DNA of 49,772 nt from Bremia lactucae (lineage: Eukaryota > Oomycota > Peronosporomycetes > Peronosporales > Peronosporaceae). Shown here piece after piece: positions 1 through 10,142 of this stretch. The notes under the pieces were generated by a model. It saw only the letters and a list, made by a program, of their open reading frames with translations, was not told where the DNA came from and did no database searches. A program made the position numbers and the translations under genes. The DNA is taken from NCBI RefSeq assembly GCF_004359215.1, contig NC_090615.1, positions 4,261,507 to 4,311,278 of the forward strand. Direction: 5' to 3'. Numbering within the stretch: the stretch's first letter is position 1; every line of letters starts with the position of its first letter.

Positions 1-1061
1 TCAGAAGGCCCATCGGAAAACACGCGCCCTTGGCGCTTGTAAATCGATTGCAAAACGTCAATCGCGTCACGCATCTCAATAGAGATGCGAGCCCTTCCCC
101 AGGGCGAAGAAAGGGAATAGACATCCCCTTTTACCCTCTTCGAGTTGTCTACACAACACGGACAGGGATCACCCCACGTGAGGCATGGAAGCCCAGCCTC
201 ACGTGACAACCGATGCAATTTATACTTTGCACCGGTTGGAGTTCTTTTCTCAAATTTAACGCGATTCGCGTTAAGTTTTTGAAGCCAAGCTTCGCGTCCA
301 ATGTCTTTGACATTGCGAATGAACGCACTCCAAGCTTGCATATGCGAGACTTTATCTCGCTTATTGTTGCCACTAAACTATCGATGCTTAAGAAAAGTAT
401 CGATATAAAAATCTTCCTCAGCGCGAAAGTTCTTCGCGCTGGGATCAAGGCCATGAAGCTTTGTCGCAATAAATAAGGGATATTTATTGTGAGGAGTAGT
501 TTCTCCAGACAAGCTATTGATAAGCCTTTCTGGCAAAAGCCACGGCTTCTTTTGAAAAATGAGATGAGATATTTTACTGTCTTTACTCCCCTGAGTGGTA
601 CCCACTGAAGCAGGGGTTCCACAAGAACTTTTCTTGCGATGGCTTAGGCCATCGTCATCACCTTGCACAGAAACACGTGCAGGTGACCGTACGGGAGACG
701 GAACGGGCGATGAGGGATCATCCTCATCGTCGAATCCAAATAGACTATTAACTCGTCTTTCAGAATGAGCCCTCTCATTCGAAGGCTCATAGTCAGCCGC
801 CTGACGTCTATCAGGCGACTGTTTCATTCTCCCCGAGTCGGCCATTTCGTCCGACTCGCATTCCTTGTCGACCTCCAAAGAGGGGTTGTATTCACGTGGT
901 GAATCACCACGTGCACTCGCAACATCTAGTGTTGTGCGAGTGGAAAATACTACGGCAGACGTTCCATCTGCCGCAAGAGAAAACAGTGCGTCACCCGCGG
1001 CTGCACGAACCGCAGCCAAAGGCTCAGCACTATCGACACCCCGCATGAGTTTATTCTTCAT
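1..1061 (-). pseudogene. Antisense accessory ORF of Gypsy element A (broken, runs off window)
   Basis: The frame is open from 1061 down to 378 (227 aa, ATG start). It carries an acidic run (FGFDDEDD), a Pro-Ser repeat (SSPVPSPVRSPA) and FYIDTFLKHR before a stop. Beyond the stop the same frame still reads MQAWSAF, DIGREAWLQKL, YKLHRL, EAGLPCLTWGD and PCPCC, then EMRDAIDVLQ and VFSDGPS at the window edge. The gene therefore continued and was broken near 378. The same motifs recur at 4270-5301 and 15826-17539 (minus) and at 28030-29139 and 47690-48620 (plus). It sits just upstream of the polypurine tract and LTR of an element whose pol would be on the plus strand, so it is antisense to pol. No function is recognised; the Cys cluster CPCC could bind metal, which is inference. 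Confidence 0.6.
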
Positions 1062-1167
1062 GCAATGGAATTTAAAATGATAGTTCTAACCAATCAACAT
1101 CATTTTAAAAATTAAGTGGTCACATAGAGACCACTCCATCCAGTGACAGTCAGAGTGATTGTCGTTT

Positions 1168-1180
1168 AAGGGAGGGGTGA
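1168..1180 (+). promoter_or_regulatory. Polypurine tract of element A
   Basis: AAGGGAGGGGTGA lies directly before the LTR, and the same tract precedes the LTR at 5419. It fixes the element as plus-strand, because the polypurine tract primes plus-strand DNA next to the 3' LTR. Confidence 0.7.
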
Positions 1181-1629
1181 CGTGACGGGGTGAATCGTTA
1201 CATGTAATTAACACTTAAAAAAGTTTGTTCATTAATATACTATCTAAAAGGTAGAGAATTTTCGGAGGATATTACTTTAATTAATGTTCGGAATTCTTAT
1301 CTATAAATAGGTATAGACCATTAGATCTATTCATTCCGCAGACTAGTCAGCTGTAGATGTAACAAAAGAGAGATACAGATAAGATAAGAATTCTATTGCA
1401 TGTTTAGTATTAGTTTATTATTAAGGTTAGCATTTACAAGATAGATAGAAGAGATACTTAATTATATTAATACAGTTTTCATTTTACCCTCTTTACGCTA
1501 CTTACCTTAAAGATGAGTCTTCCTCTGCACGTACCAGTGTACGTGAAATTACGTAAGGCACCACTCGCAACTGAAGCAGGGCGAAGTGGACTTGTACTGA
1601 AGCAGTATCAGTCGTAGTGCCCCGTTACA
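1181..1629 (+). repeat. LTR-I, 3' LTR of Gypsy element A
   Basis: About 449 bp. It starts with a TGTAACGGGG-type end (here CGTGACGGGG) and ends with CCCCGTTACA, forming short terminal inverted repeats. It aligns along its length with the LTR at 5419-5862 and with the reverse complement at 22136-22582, including the AAAAGGTAGA block and the terminal CGTACCAGTGTACGTG region. A TATA-like TATAAATA lies at about 1312. Confidence 0.8.
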
Positions 1630-1889
1630 GTCCATCAATAAGCGAAGGTACTCCTACATCTATCGTTAAAGCGAGTGGTATGGTGCTTTCTGCACCAGAT
1701 TAAGCAGCTCAGCTTGTATTCAAGGGCACAGCTTGATGATAGTAATTCACACCGCGGTGGCCAACCAGACTTTTGTTAGAATACTTTTTTACTTCAATGG
1801 TCCCGTTGGGGTAACGGTTTGGTCGTTCCCATTTGGAAAGGAGTATATAATGACACGACGTATGCGAAGAAGTTAGTAGTATATGTATC
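1630..1889. other. Intergenic stretch without recognised gene
   Basis: No coding region is supported. A short GTTGGGGTAACGG at about 1804 resembles a decayed LTR terminus, but no flanking LTR body could be aligned. Confidence 0.4.
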
Positions 1890-2010
1890 TATGTGCACCA
1901 GATCCAAGCGGCAGGTCTAAGTACTTCACATGAAGTAATTGACCGTTCCGTTAGGTATACAAAGTGTAGTTGATAATTCTGTGTAACATAGGGCACTTGA
2001 GCCCGTTATC
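1890..2010 (+). repeat. Diverged copy of 125-bp repeat R-IV
   Basis: The order of blocks GTGCACCA, GGTCTAA, AAGTAATTGACC, TACAAAGTGTA and TGTGTAACAT matches 5873-5995. The reverse complement of 29487-29612 has the same order. It is probably part of another LTR family whose full length is not seen here. Confidence 0.55.
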
Positions 2011-2395
2011 CCCCCTTTAAGAACGATTTTTACATTTTGTAAAATCGTCAACGGGACGAAAGAAAGACAGCGAGCCGCATACGTCGCTTTAGTCCACTCA
2101 GCTACTCCTTTAGCTTCCAGTGTGTCCACCTACCCGGGTGACATCTCCCGACGCTTGACGTGTCCCCGAAAAAGGGGCAACGCTGATGGGTCGTCTGCAA
2201 AGACACACGCACGAAGCGCCCACGTCGCAATAATACGCTGCCGTCGCCTAATGCCCCAGTTACAACGCCGACAGATACTGCTGTCGCGCTATTAACTGGG
2301 CTGAACGATCTAATTCACTTGCGCAGTGAGGGACACTCTTAGATGTCGTGACCAATGATAAATTGTCAGGGTCACTAGGGCACGTTTCCGTCGTT
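2011..2395. other. Stretch without recognised gene
   Basis: Only short open frames in several phases. I see no homology to the surrounding retroelements and no RNA gene. Confidence 0.4.
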
Positions 2396-2590
2396 GACAA
2401 GGCGCCATAGATAGATAGTTATTCATATAATATAGTGAATAGTAGACAGAAGATCGTTACGTAGGACTTTGTATATTAATAGGTCTTACTTTTTTCTCTA
2501 TTATTAAGTCTAAAATATTACCTTTAGTAGGTAAGACTTCTTAGCTACTCAAAACGTTCTTCTGCACGTCGTGTACGTGAAGTTAGCAGA
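2396..2590 (+). repeat. LTR-II fragment (right half)
   Basis: It matches the second half of the LTR at 10143-10605, with shared AGAAGATCGTTACGTA, the TTTTTCTCTATT run and CTGCACGTCGTGTACGTGAAG. Both ends are missing. Confidence 0.65.
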
Positions 2591-2839
2591 ACGAACAACT
2601 GCGTCGAGCACATTTGCAAGAAAATGTTGAAGATTTTCGCGAAGTTCAGCGCAGATATTGGCGACACAAGCGACTAGTCAAATTACAGGGCGCAAAAGAG
2701 TGGTTGGAGGCGAGATGCTCACGTGACAAGATCGGCGGCCAAGAAGATGGGCGATGTCAACGACACGTTCGTAAGTTGGGGGATACTTGCTCGTAGCAAA
2801 TTACACCCCTTCTCTTAAAATTTTGTCGAGCCATCCACT
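2591..2839. other. Spacer with a short unassigned open frame
   Basis: A 60-codon plus-strand frame (2614-2796) encodes a basic and acidic peptide (ENVEDFREVQRRYWRHKR). It has no recognised domain and lies between two element fragments. It is probably chance or the remnant of a gene. Confidence 0.3.
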
Positions 2840-3215
2840 CTTTTTCGCTATCGCTTCCTCGGTTTGAAAGTTCGCGAGTCGACGCCTTGTGACTTGGTCG
2901 ATCTTGAGTATCTTGTGTCTCCTCGTTGCGCGATCGAGCTAGCATTTTCATCAGAATTGCGCGGTGTGAAATCTCGCACAGATCTCAACAGATCGGTTAC
3001 ACATCTCTTAAATATTACAAAGGCATTGTTAAGCCCCTGTGACATGACTAGCCACTACCATATCATACCGCTTGGGATGCTTGCTGCTGTGATCGAAATA
3101 TCCTGTTCACGCTTAGGATCTGATAGAATCCATTCATCAGATCCATTGAGCAACGGTGATATCATTGAAATAGATGAAGTTTCTGACTATCTAAAGAAGT
3201 ATTTTCAAAGATAGA
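2840..3215 (-). pseudogene. Gypsy reverse transcriptase fragment
   Basis: Read from 3215 downwards, the minus strand gives decayed RT motifs 4 and 5: D(I)SITAAS, a broken W-WLVMSQGLNNA and then CVTDLLRSVRDF. The metal-binding YFDD is degraded to something like NSDEN. The same segment is intact at 18792-19330 (minus). Only about 120 codons remain and there are several in-frame stops, so this is a dead fragment, opposite in strand to the partial element on its right. Confidence 0.7.
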
Positions 3216-3288
3216 ACCGGTTGCATTACACGTAGCAGACTTGGGTCAGTCGACCTTCGGTATGAATCCATCTATCTGAGCATCATCG

Positions 3289-3661
3289 TGACGGAGAGAT
3301 AATGGACGGATGAAGATGTTGTCAAGGGTATTGAGGTTCTTCGAGACTGACTCATTTCGCGAGCACAAGGAGCTTAAGTACGTATTCTTTGTTGCCGTAT
3401 CGATGCAAGCCGACCACTGACTTCATCTTTGTCGGATAGCACGATGAAGCGGAATGAGAAAGAACTGCGACCGAGGACGGAGAGATAATGGACGGATGAA
3501 GATGTTGTCAAGGATATTGAGGCTCTTCGAGACTGACTCATTTCGCGAGCACAATGAGCTTAAGTACGTATTCTTTGTTGCCGTATGGATACAAACCGAC
3601 CACTGACTTCATCTTTGTCGGTTAGCACGATGAAGCGGAATGAGAAAGAACTGCGACCAAG
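3289..3661. repeat. Tandem duplication, 186-bp unit, two copies
   Basis: The block starting ACGGAGAGATAATGGACGG at 3291 recurs at 3477. Both copies run through TTCATCTTTGTCGG and end with GAACTGCGACC. They differ by a handful of substitutions (for example GTATCGATGCAAGCC versus GTATGGATACAAACC), so the duplication is not very recent. Confidence 0.85.
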
Positions 3662-4260
3662 GACGTAAAATTAGGTCTTGCCTCAAACGGATAATTTTGG
3701 AAAGACAACTTTATGACGTTTTAGAAGAAACACTTTGAGCTAGTCACTAATGTGGGGGTAGTAAACTATTACCTAAGTTAATTGGACCATTCCGTGTACT
3801 GCATCGCAGAGGCAATGCGTACACAATAGTAATGCCACGAAGGATGCGAACGCATCCTACGATTTGCGTTGGTCGGCGACCGTACCATCAGTACGCGGTT
3901 TCTTCCGCGGACGGATCTGACCACCCCTTTCAAGAATTCCCAAAAGATTCTTGTGATCACGAACCAGACTCGAATGTTGAGTCTGAAGATTGTTATGCCG
4001 TATCCGAGGCTCCTTGAAATCGCGATGGGCTGACGACAGCTATTCACAAAGAGCGTGGATTTCCACGGTTGTCAACGTTTTCTTGAGGAACGTATCGTAA
4101 GCCACCGTAATGTGAGGGGAAGCGACCGAGTTATCTTGTTCGCTGGCGCAGTTATGCAACTTCGCATGATAGCTGGGATCCTCGGTCCAAGCTGGTTGTT
4201 GATGTTAAGGGCCTCGTCCGTCAGTATGACGAGACCATTCGATAGATGAGAATGTCCATC
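3662..4260 (+). pseudogene. Gypsy integrase C-terminus and chromodomain (element A2)
   Basis: The plus strand reads LIGPFRVLHRRGNAYTIVMP followed by RRMRTHPTICVG and RPYHQYA, the tail of a chromoviral integrase. After a stop and frameshifts comes a chromodomain: SYLVRWRSYATSHDSWDP, then LVVDVKGLVRQYDET (about 4120-4245). The chromodomain would bind modified histones and steer integration into heterochromatin, as known for chromoviruses. The catalytic core is absent. The fragment belongs to the element whose 3' LTR is at 5419-5862. Confidence 0.75.
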
Positions 4261-4269
4261 GGAAAACAC

Positions 4270-5301
4270 GCGCCCCTGAAGGATGTAATCGATTGCAAAG
4301 CGTCAATCGCATCGCACATCTCGATAGCGATGTGAGCCCTTCCTATAAAATGAAATAAACATCCCCTTCCACTCGTTCCGTATAGTGGACACAACACGGA
4401 CATCGATCACCCAACATGAGGCATGGAAGTCCTGCCTCACGAGACAATCGATGCAGTTTTAATCTTGCACCGGTTGAAGTTCGTTCTTAAGCTTAACGCG
4501 AATCGCGTTAAGGCTTTGAAGCCAATCTTCGCGTCCAATGTCTTTGTTAATGCGAGTATACGCGTTCCAGGCTTGCATCAACGAGCTTTTATCTCGCTTG
4601 ATGTTGCCATTGTACCATCAATTTTTTAAGAAAAGCATCGAGATTAAAATCTTCCTCAGCGCGAAAGTTCTTCGCGCTTGGATCAAGGCCATGTAGCTTT
4701 GTCGCAATAAATAAGGGATGTTTTTTTTATTGTGAGGAGTAGCCTCTCCAAATAAGTTATTGATAATCCGTTCGGGCAAAAGCCACGGCTTCTTCTCAGG
4801 AGCAAGACGATACATTTTAGTGTCTACAATCCCCTGAGTGGTACCCACTGTAGCAGGAGTACCACAACAGCTTTATTGCGATGGCTTACGCCATCGTCAT
4901 CACCACGCACAAGAATATGTGCGGGTGACGGCACAGGTGACGGCACCGGAGACGGTACAGGCGACGAGGAATCATCCTCATCGTCAGAACCGAACATGCT
5001 GTAGCGAATGCTACCAGCACGCCTTTTCGGATGAATAGTCAGCCGCCTGACGATGATGAGGCTGTTTTGTTCTCCCCGAGTCGGCCATTTCGTCCGACTC
5101 GCATTCATAGTCGACCGCCAAAGAGTGGTCGCACTCACGTGGTGACTCACTAAGTGCACCAGCAACATTTAGTGTTGTGGGAGAAGATGCTACTACGGTA
5201 GACGGAATATCTGCCGCAAGACAATAACGCGTCGCCCGCGGCTGCATGAATCGCAGGTGAAAGCGCCGCACTATTCGCATACCCATGGACTTGATTACCA
5301 T
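4270..5301 (-). pseudogene. Antisense accessory ORF of element A2
   Basis: Second copy of the accessory gene, broken by at least three frameshifts. Pieces in order on the minus strand: start region with ECESDEMADSGRTKQ (to about 5011); FGSDDEDDSSSPVPSPVPSP and RGDDDGVSHR (about 4990-4890); VGTTQG and KKPWLLPERIINNLFGEATP (4848-4740); then QAWNAYTRINKDIGRE, LNAIRVKLKNELQPVQ and, further on, CPCC (about 4390-4410). The copy at 1-1061 has the same order. The conserved peptide order in two diverged copies supports real past coding on this strand. Function unknown. Confidence 0.6.
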
Positions 5302-5404
5302 GCGATAGAATTAAGAATAATGGTTCTGACCAATCAATATCGTTTTTAATTAAGTGGTTTTATAGTGACCACTCTATCCAATCTTAGTCAGAGTGATTGT
5401 CGTT

Positions 5405-5418
5405 CAAGGGAGGGGTGA
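5405..5418 (+). promoter_or_regulatory. Polypurine tract of element A2
   Basis: AAGGGAGGGGTGA is identical to the tract at 1168 and abuts the LTR. Confidence 0.7.
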
Positions 5419-5862
5419 CGTAACGGGGTGTATCGTTACATGAGACTAACACTTAAAGGTTGTTGGTTAATATATTATCTAAAAGGTAGATAATGTTTAG
5501 AGAATAATTCTTTACATGATAATATTCTAAAACCTTATTTATTGGTAGATATAGACCATTATTTTTACTTTTTCCGCGGTCCAGTCAGCGCTAGACGCGC
5601 GCAAAGAGAAAGACAGATAAGATTTTATTTGATGTTTTGTATTAGTTTGTAATTAAGTTAGTATCAAATAGATAGAAACAGAAAAACTTAATTATATTAA
5701 GAAAAAAGTTTTGATATTAGCCCTCTTTTAAGCAAGAGTTATAAAGAGAGTCTTCCTCGGCACGTACTAGTTTACGCGAAGTGACGTGAGGCACCACTCG
5801 CACTGAGGCAGTGCCAAGTGGACTTGTACTGAAGCAGTACAAGTCGGCAGCGCCCCGTTACA
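5419..5862 (+). repeat. LTR-I, 3' LTR of element A2
   Basis: About 444 bp, from a slightly mutated TGTAACGGGG end (CGTAACGGGG) to CCCCGTTACA. It shares the whole block order with 1181-1629, including TTAATATATTATCTAAAAGG and the paired CTTGTACTGAAGCAGTACAAG near the end. The matching 5' LTR is not present nearby. Confidence 0.8.
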
Positions 5863-6005
5863 TAAGAGTTGGTCACAATGTGAACCACACCCAAGTGGTG
5901 GGTCTAATTACTTTATTTAAGTAATTGACCATCCCTTGAAGTGCACCAAGTGTACTTAACGGGGACTGTGCAACATTACGGCAACTTTAGGCCGTTTCAT
6001 GTATA
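5863..6005 (+). repeat. Repeat R-IV, best-preserved plus copy
   Basis: TTGGTCACAATGTGAACCACACCC through AAGTAATTGACC, CACCAAGTGTACTTAACGGGG and TGTGCAACATTACGGCAACTT is the reverse complement of 29487-29612. It abuts LTR-I directly. It probably derives from the LTR of a further family. Confidence 0.65.
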
Positions 6006-6605
6006 CTAATATACAATATATCAGAGCTATAAAAAGCTCTATTGCGTAGAAGATTAATATGTTAAATACAGCTCATTTTTTCTGTTTCGTGAGGCTGGTA
6101 CAATAGCCTATATTAGTAAGAGAGCTGTCACGTTACTGCTACAATATAACCATTTGTGGTAATACTGACAATATTATCTTTAGAGATATAATTCCTTATT
6201 ATTTCTCTTACAAGTAATAATGATTATGTGACACTTTGCCTAATCTGTATCAGTCGCAGATTTAACGCAGAAAAGTTGCTTCCATTGCGTCCAATCGATT
6301 CTTTCTGCGGAATAAAAGGTCGCAAAGAAACTGTGGTCGTGTGTAGTTTATTGCGATGAGCATAAAGACATGCTGTCCAGCTTTTAAATTCAGATGAATT
6401 ACCGAAGAGATCGGGGGTTCCTCGTTTTCAAAGTCTGCATCATTTTCACGAACTCGGCAATTTTTCGAATTTAAACAATAAATTTGATTTTTAATTTGAA
6501 AATACAGCAGCATTAAAACGTTTCGTCACTACGACAAATTTACGGTTGATCTGAACTACATCGTTAATATCTTAACTTCTGTGACACCAGAAGAAGCAGA
6601 GAGTA
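6006..6605. other. AT-rich upstream region of the DUF2062 gene
   Basis: No convincing gene. It marks the change from retroelement debris to the host island. Confidence 0.5.
6071..6087 (+). promoter_or_regulatory. Possible oomycete initiator-like element
   Basis: GCTCATTTTTTCTGTTT resembles the oomycete core promoter initiator (GCTCATTYYNCAWTTT) with one extra base and a changed CA. It lies about 520 bp before the ATG at 6606, farther than usual, so it would need a long leader or an unseen upstream exon. Confidence 0.25.
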
Positions 6606-7209
6606 ATGAGTGCATTCTTCAACGAAAAGGTCAAGACGCCGGTCGTCAAACTTCTCAAGTCTGGCGGTGAGCTTTGCTGCCTTTTTTTCAACTTAATTGT
6701 GTCGTAAGTTCTTGTCGGGTTTCTTGTAGCATCGCCCAGTAGTATCGCGCTGGCCATGGCCTTTGGCGTATCCGGTGGGTTAATCCCCATTCCTGGTGTT
6801 ACAACGGTACCTGTTATGGCCGCCGTTTTCCTCTTCCGTCTGAATCCTATTGCCGCCATGCTTACAAATTACCTTGTGACGCCGCTTAACATTGCGTTTA
6901 TTCCCGTCTTCATGTGCGTTGATTGTGAAGCCTCAGTATTATAAAGATTGATTTTTTTCCTGTAGCTACTACGGAACTGTTGTCTTTGGGGGAGGCGACG
7001 AAGAGCAAGAATTTGCCATGGTCAATTTCATGGAAAATATAAAGAAGGACACAATCAACACGCTACTACTTTTTCGCTTCAAACTGCTTCACGCAATTTA
7101 TGTGTGGCTGCTCGCTATGCCTGTCGTCACACTTATCATTTACGGTTTGCTCACACCCCTTTTAACTTGTGTCATGCCCAAGAGGAATGCCGATTGCAAA
7201 AGTGCCTAA
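6606..7209 (+). CDS. DUF2062-family membrane protein, three exons
   Basis: Exons 6606-6666, 6730-6913 and 6966-7209 give 162 aa plus TAA; the joins keep the frame. Introns of 63 and 52 bp start GTGAGC and GTGCGT and end TTGTAG and CTGTAG. ATG 6606 is the first Met after an in-frame TGA at 6582. The protein has the DUF2062 signature: a Gly-Pro loop (GGLIPIPGVT, residues about 36-45), a hydrophobic helix, FRLNP, then TNYLVTPLN. A second membrane segment lies at about 122-150. Known relatives are small integral membrane proteins, common in bacteria, of unknown function. This is one of only two host genes in the window and lies in the same direction as VMP1. An additional upstream exon cannot be excluded. 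Confidence 0.75.
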
Positions 7210-8618
7210 TACATCGCAGTCTGCGGTATATTCACCGATCAACTGCAGTAGCAGAGTTCAGCCTATCAATTATCCGACAATGAAAAAATGTGGATTTCTT
7301 GATAGTGTCGCTACCACTCAACACTAACTGCAAATGTTTGAAAGAAAATATCAAGCACAAAATGAATATTGTCGGATTAGCTAATTGCCAATGTTTGTAA
7401 GAAAATATCAAGTACAAAATGAGTATTGTCGGACTAGCTAATTGCCAAAATTGTCTCATCCTCCCAGTAACACAATATGGTACTGTGATCAACTGAACTG
7501 CACCCCACTTTTTACTGACGATTCTGCCGCTGTAAGAAAAACACGTACTTAAAAGGTTGAGTGTTAGGAGATGCGCAGCGCAATACTACATTTTTCCTGG
7601 AAAGCCTAAAAACTCGTTTATTCAGGAAAATTTAAAAGGCATATATGATGAAACATGAGTCAAAGGAGGGAAGTAGAAATGCGGTTTTCAAGTGCGAAAG
7701 AATGCATCTTAAAAATCAGGAGTCTCCCTTATAAGGAAAGAGATGTCGACATAGTCGACACGAGATCAAAATAATTTCGTATAGAAGCTGCGGAGAAAAA
7801 TCGTTAAGTTAGCCAAGCTTGATTCTGCGTGCGCAGTTTTTTAAACATACTTTTTTTCGCGTAGAAACCTGACGCAAATCGCTACAACGCACGTCTTGTA
7901 AGATGCTACATTTGGCAGCTGAATTGTTTTTGCCCGTGCCAATGCAAGATATCCGATTCTTCGACACGATAAGTAGGCGCATGATCAAAATTTTGGCCTT
8001 TACTGTCATATTCTGAGGTTATTGACAAAAGGAGAACGTCAAATATGTTGGTGTTGCGTTTTACCTTTAAAAAATGCTTGGGGAATATAGCTAAGAGTCA
8101 TCTCTGTAATGACTGAAGCTTAGTTTGTTCAGCTCCCAAATACCCAGGGAATAGCTAAACAGACAAATTCACTTGGGATGAGCCAAACGCTGGGGCAATT
8201 CTACTATAAGAATCTGATCGCTGCACAAATTAGCAAGAAATCTTCTTCGATCGCAATTTTACGGCGATTGGTGGTTCCAAAGCAAAGATAGCGCAATCAC
8301 AACGAAGAGCAAAGCGCAAAGCTACGCGATTAGGAGATGACGAAGCACCATTAACAAATTCTCGAAGTAGTGGGTAAGTCACAGCTAAAATGGTTTTAAT
8401 GTACACTAAATTTTAACCTTCAAAGCAGTTTTATACGTCACATGGCTATGAACAATAGCTCCGGAAATTGTGCAGTTATGCTGTTTGAGACGACAACATG
8501 AATGGGCGGCAATTTTAACTTCTGTCAGAAATCGAGTAATTATATATTAGCCAATCGCAACACCGCGACGTGGCAGTTCTCCCGAATCGCAGTACTCAAG
8601 ATAAGTCCAGCAAATACT
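7210..8618. other. Intergenic region between DUF2062 gene and VMP1
   Basis: No gene is supported. It contains a 57-bp tandem duplication (7334-7447) and otherwise unique AT-rich sequence. A basic open stretch at 8234-8376, reading FDRNFTAIGGSKAK and ending GGGTAAGT (donor-like), could be an unrecognised upstream exon of VMP1. No matching acceptor could be proven. Confidence 0.4.
7334..7447. repeat. 57-bp tandem duplication
   Basis: ATGTTTG at 7334 and 7391 begin two copies, each running through AAGAAAATATCAAG and ATTGTCGGA to CTAATTGCCA. Only a few substitutions separate the units. Confidence 0.8.
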
Positions 8619-9782
8619 ATGGCGAGCGCAGACGACGCCACGGCGTCTTTGGCCGAGCAGTTGCGACTGGAGCGGAAAAAGCTAACGCTGTTCCGCCGTC
8701 CGTTAAGTGTTCTATATCATTTCAGTATCGTACTGGTGCATTTTTTTAAGTGGCTAGCGCTACGGGTGCAGCGCAGTCGGGCCACGCGATTTGTGCTGAT
8801 ACCGCTGCTGGTACTCTGGCTTGTGGCATCAAGCCATGATGGTCCGCACCGTCATTTGGTGGAAAAATTTAATGAAGGTGTCAAGTTTATCGTCTGGTGG
8901 GTCGGCCTAGGAGTACTTTCAAGCGTGGGGCTGGGCACTGGTATGCACTCAGGCGTCCTTTTTCTTTTCCCGCACATATTTTTAGTCGTGCAAGGGGCTC
9001 AAGAGTGTAAGTCGCTGGATTTTGACAGTCACCACCACATGTGGTTGCATCCTTTTGAGGCGAATTGCAACAACGTACCTGATGTCTCTACCGTCACGTT
9101 TGCTTTAATTTTTTGGAAGGTTTTTATACCCTGTATGTTGTGGGGTGCGGGTACAGCGATAGGAGAGATTCCACCCTATGCACTCAGCCGCGCTGCTAAA
9201 TTAGCTGGACAGCGTAATGAGGAGTTTATGGAGATCGCCGAGTCGAAATCCACCTTTAATCTCATGAACAGCATGAAAGACTGGATGATTGGCTTTTTAC
9301 AAAAACACGGTTTTTGGGGCGTTTTGCTCATGTCAGCATGGCCAAACATGGCGTTTGACCTTTGCGGGATTTGCTGTGGGCATTTTCTCATGCCTTTTTG
9401 GACTTTTTTTGGTGCGACACTTATCGGCAAAGCACTTATTAAAGTAAACATCCAAGCCGCGTTCTTCATTACCATATTTACTGACTCGCATCTTAAGTGG
9501 GTTGAGGCTTTGATTGGGCGAGCTACACCCGAGCAATGGGGACTAGGTTCTCGTGTGAGTGAGTTTCTGCTCGAATGTCGCGAGAAATTTCATAAAGCAC
9601 AGGTTAAGGCTGCTGCAGAGCAGGCTGGCACGGTGGCGACTTCTTCTGGCAGCTTGGTTTCGCAGCTAGGCTCATTCATCATGGTGGCCTTCATCGCCTA
9701 TTTTGCCATCTCGTGTATCGAGCAATTTGCTCAGCAACACGCTGCCGAGGAAGACGACGAAAAAATCAGAAAGCAGAAGTAG
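8619..9782 (+). CDS. VMP1: VMP1/TMEM49 homologue, autophagy and ER membrane protein
   Basis: Intronless, 387 aa from ATG 8619; the frame is open back to 8502 (426 aa), but MASADD gives the family's usual short N-terminus before ERKKLTLFRRP. Hallmarks: two N-terminal membrane helices (about 32-48 and 58-71), then LSSVGLGTGMHSGVLFLFPH (100-119), WGAGTAIGEIPPYALSRAAK (175-194, the VTT/DedA core), FDLCGICCGHFLMPFWTFFG (246-265) and GKALIK, with a final helix at about 350-368. The acidic/basic tail DDEKIRKQK resembles the lysine-rich ER-retained end of relatives. VMP1 proteins are ER multispanning lipid scramblases needed for autophagosome formation and organelle contacts. No premature stop or missing motif is seen, so this is probably a functional host gene. 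Confidence 0.93.
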   Translation: MASADDATASLAEQLRLERKKLTLFRRPLSVLYHFSIVLVHFFKWLALRVQRSRATRFVLIPLLVLWLVASSHDGPHRHLVEKFNEGVKFIVWWVGLGVLSSVGLGTGMHSGVLFLFPHIFLVVQGAQECKSLDFDSHHHMWLHPFEANCNNVPDVSTVTFALIFWKVFIPCMLWGAGTAIGEIPPYALSRAAKLAGQRNEEFMEIAESKSTFNLMNSMKDWMIGFLQKHGFWGVLLMSAWPNMAFDLCGICCGHFLMPFWTFFGATLIGKALIKVNIQAAFFITIFTDSHLKWVEALIGRATPEQWGLGSRVSEFLLECREKFHKAQVKAAAEQAGTVATSSGSLVSQLGSFIMVAFIAYFAISCIEQFAQQHAAEEDDEKIRKQK

Positions 9783-10020
9783 TTGCCGCGCTCTTAGTTT
9801 CTACAATTTCCGAGTCGGACCTCCTTATCACTGAATAGGTAAAAGCTCTAACTTCTCGACCAAGGTTTCCTGATTACGATAAGATGATTGACTTGGAATA
9901 GATGGTAATTGAGAATGCCACCATCGCCATTTCATGTGCGAATACAACAAAAACTTGTTAGAATTCTTAAATAAACGTAGCTATATGTGTAACTATCATA
10001 CGTTTAGGACGAATTATACA

Positions 10021-10084
10021 GTTCTCGTCTGGACGAAAATACTCTGCTATGAAGCATTGGCCTCTGCCTCGTGAACATGTAACT
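10021..10084 (+). pseudogene. Tiny Gypsy RT fragment
   Basis: The plus strand reads KYSAMKHWPLPREHV, the first conserved block of the RT seen intact-like at 13220 and 19560 (KYCVMxQWPLPR). About 20 codons remain. It marks the right edge of the host island. Confidence 0.65.
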
Positions 10085-10142
10085 GGGTATTCATTAGTAA
10101 GTATTAATTTCTATATGAGGAAACAATAAAGAAGTAAAAGAT
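10085..10142 (+). repeat. LTR-II fragment next to element C
   Basis: TATTAATTTCTATATGAGG and AAACAATAAAGAAGTA match the internal LTR-II block at 10180-10220. It directly precedes the 5' LTR of element C, so two partial LTRs are stacked. Confidence 0.55.

Noticed and set aside
865..1080. Plus-strand open frame over the accessory ORF of element A
   Set aside because: The opposite frame has conserved peptides in several copies; this one shows none and is treated as a shadow.
1926..2129. Possible small gene or tRNA-like region
   Set aside because: No cloverleaf or conserved peptide; part lies in R-IV.
3289..3661. CRISPR-like or satellite array
   Set aside because: Only two 186-bp units, no spacers; a simple tandem duplication.
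6262..6513. 83-codon minus-strand frame before the DUF2062 gene
   Set aside because: Low-complexity composition, no motif, no promoter or partner; probably chance.
9176..9536. Minus-strand frames inside VMP1
   Set aside because: Shadows of a clear conserved coding sequence.
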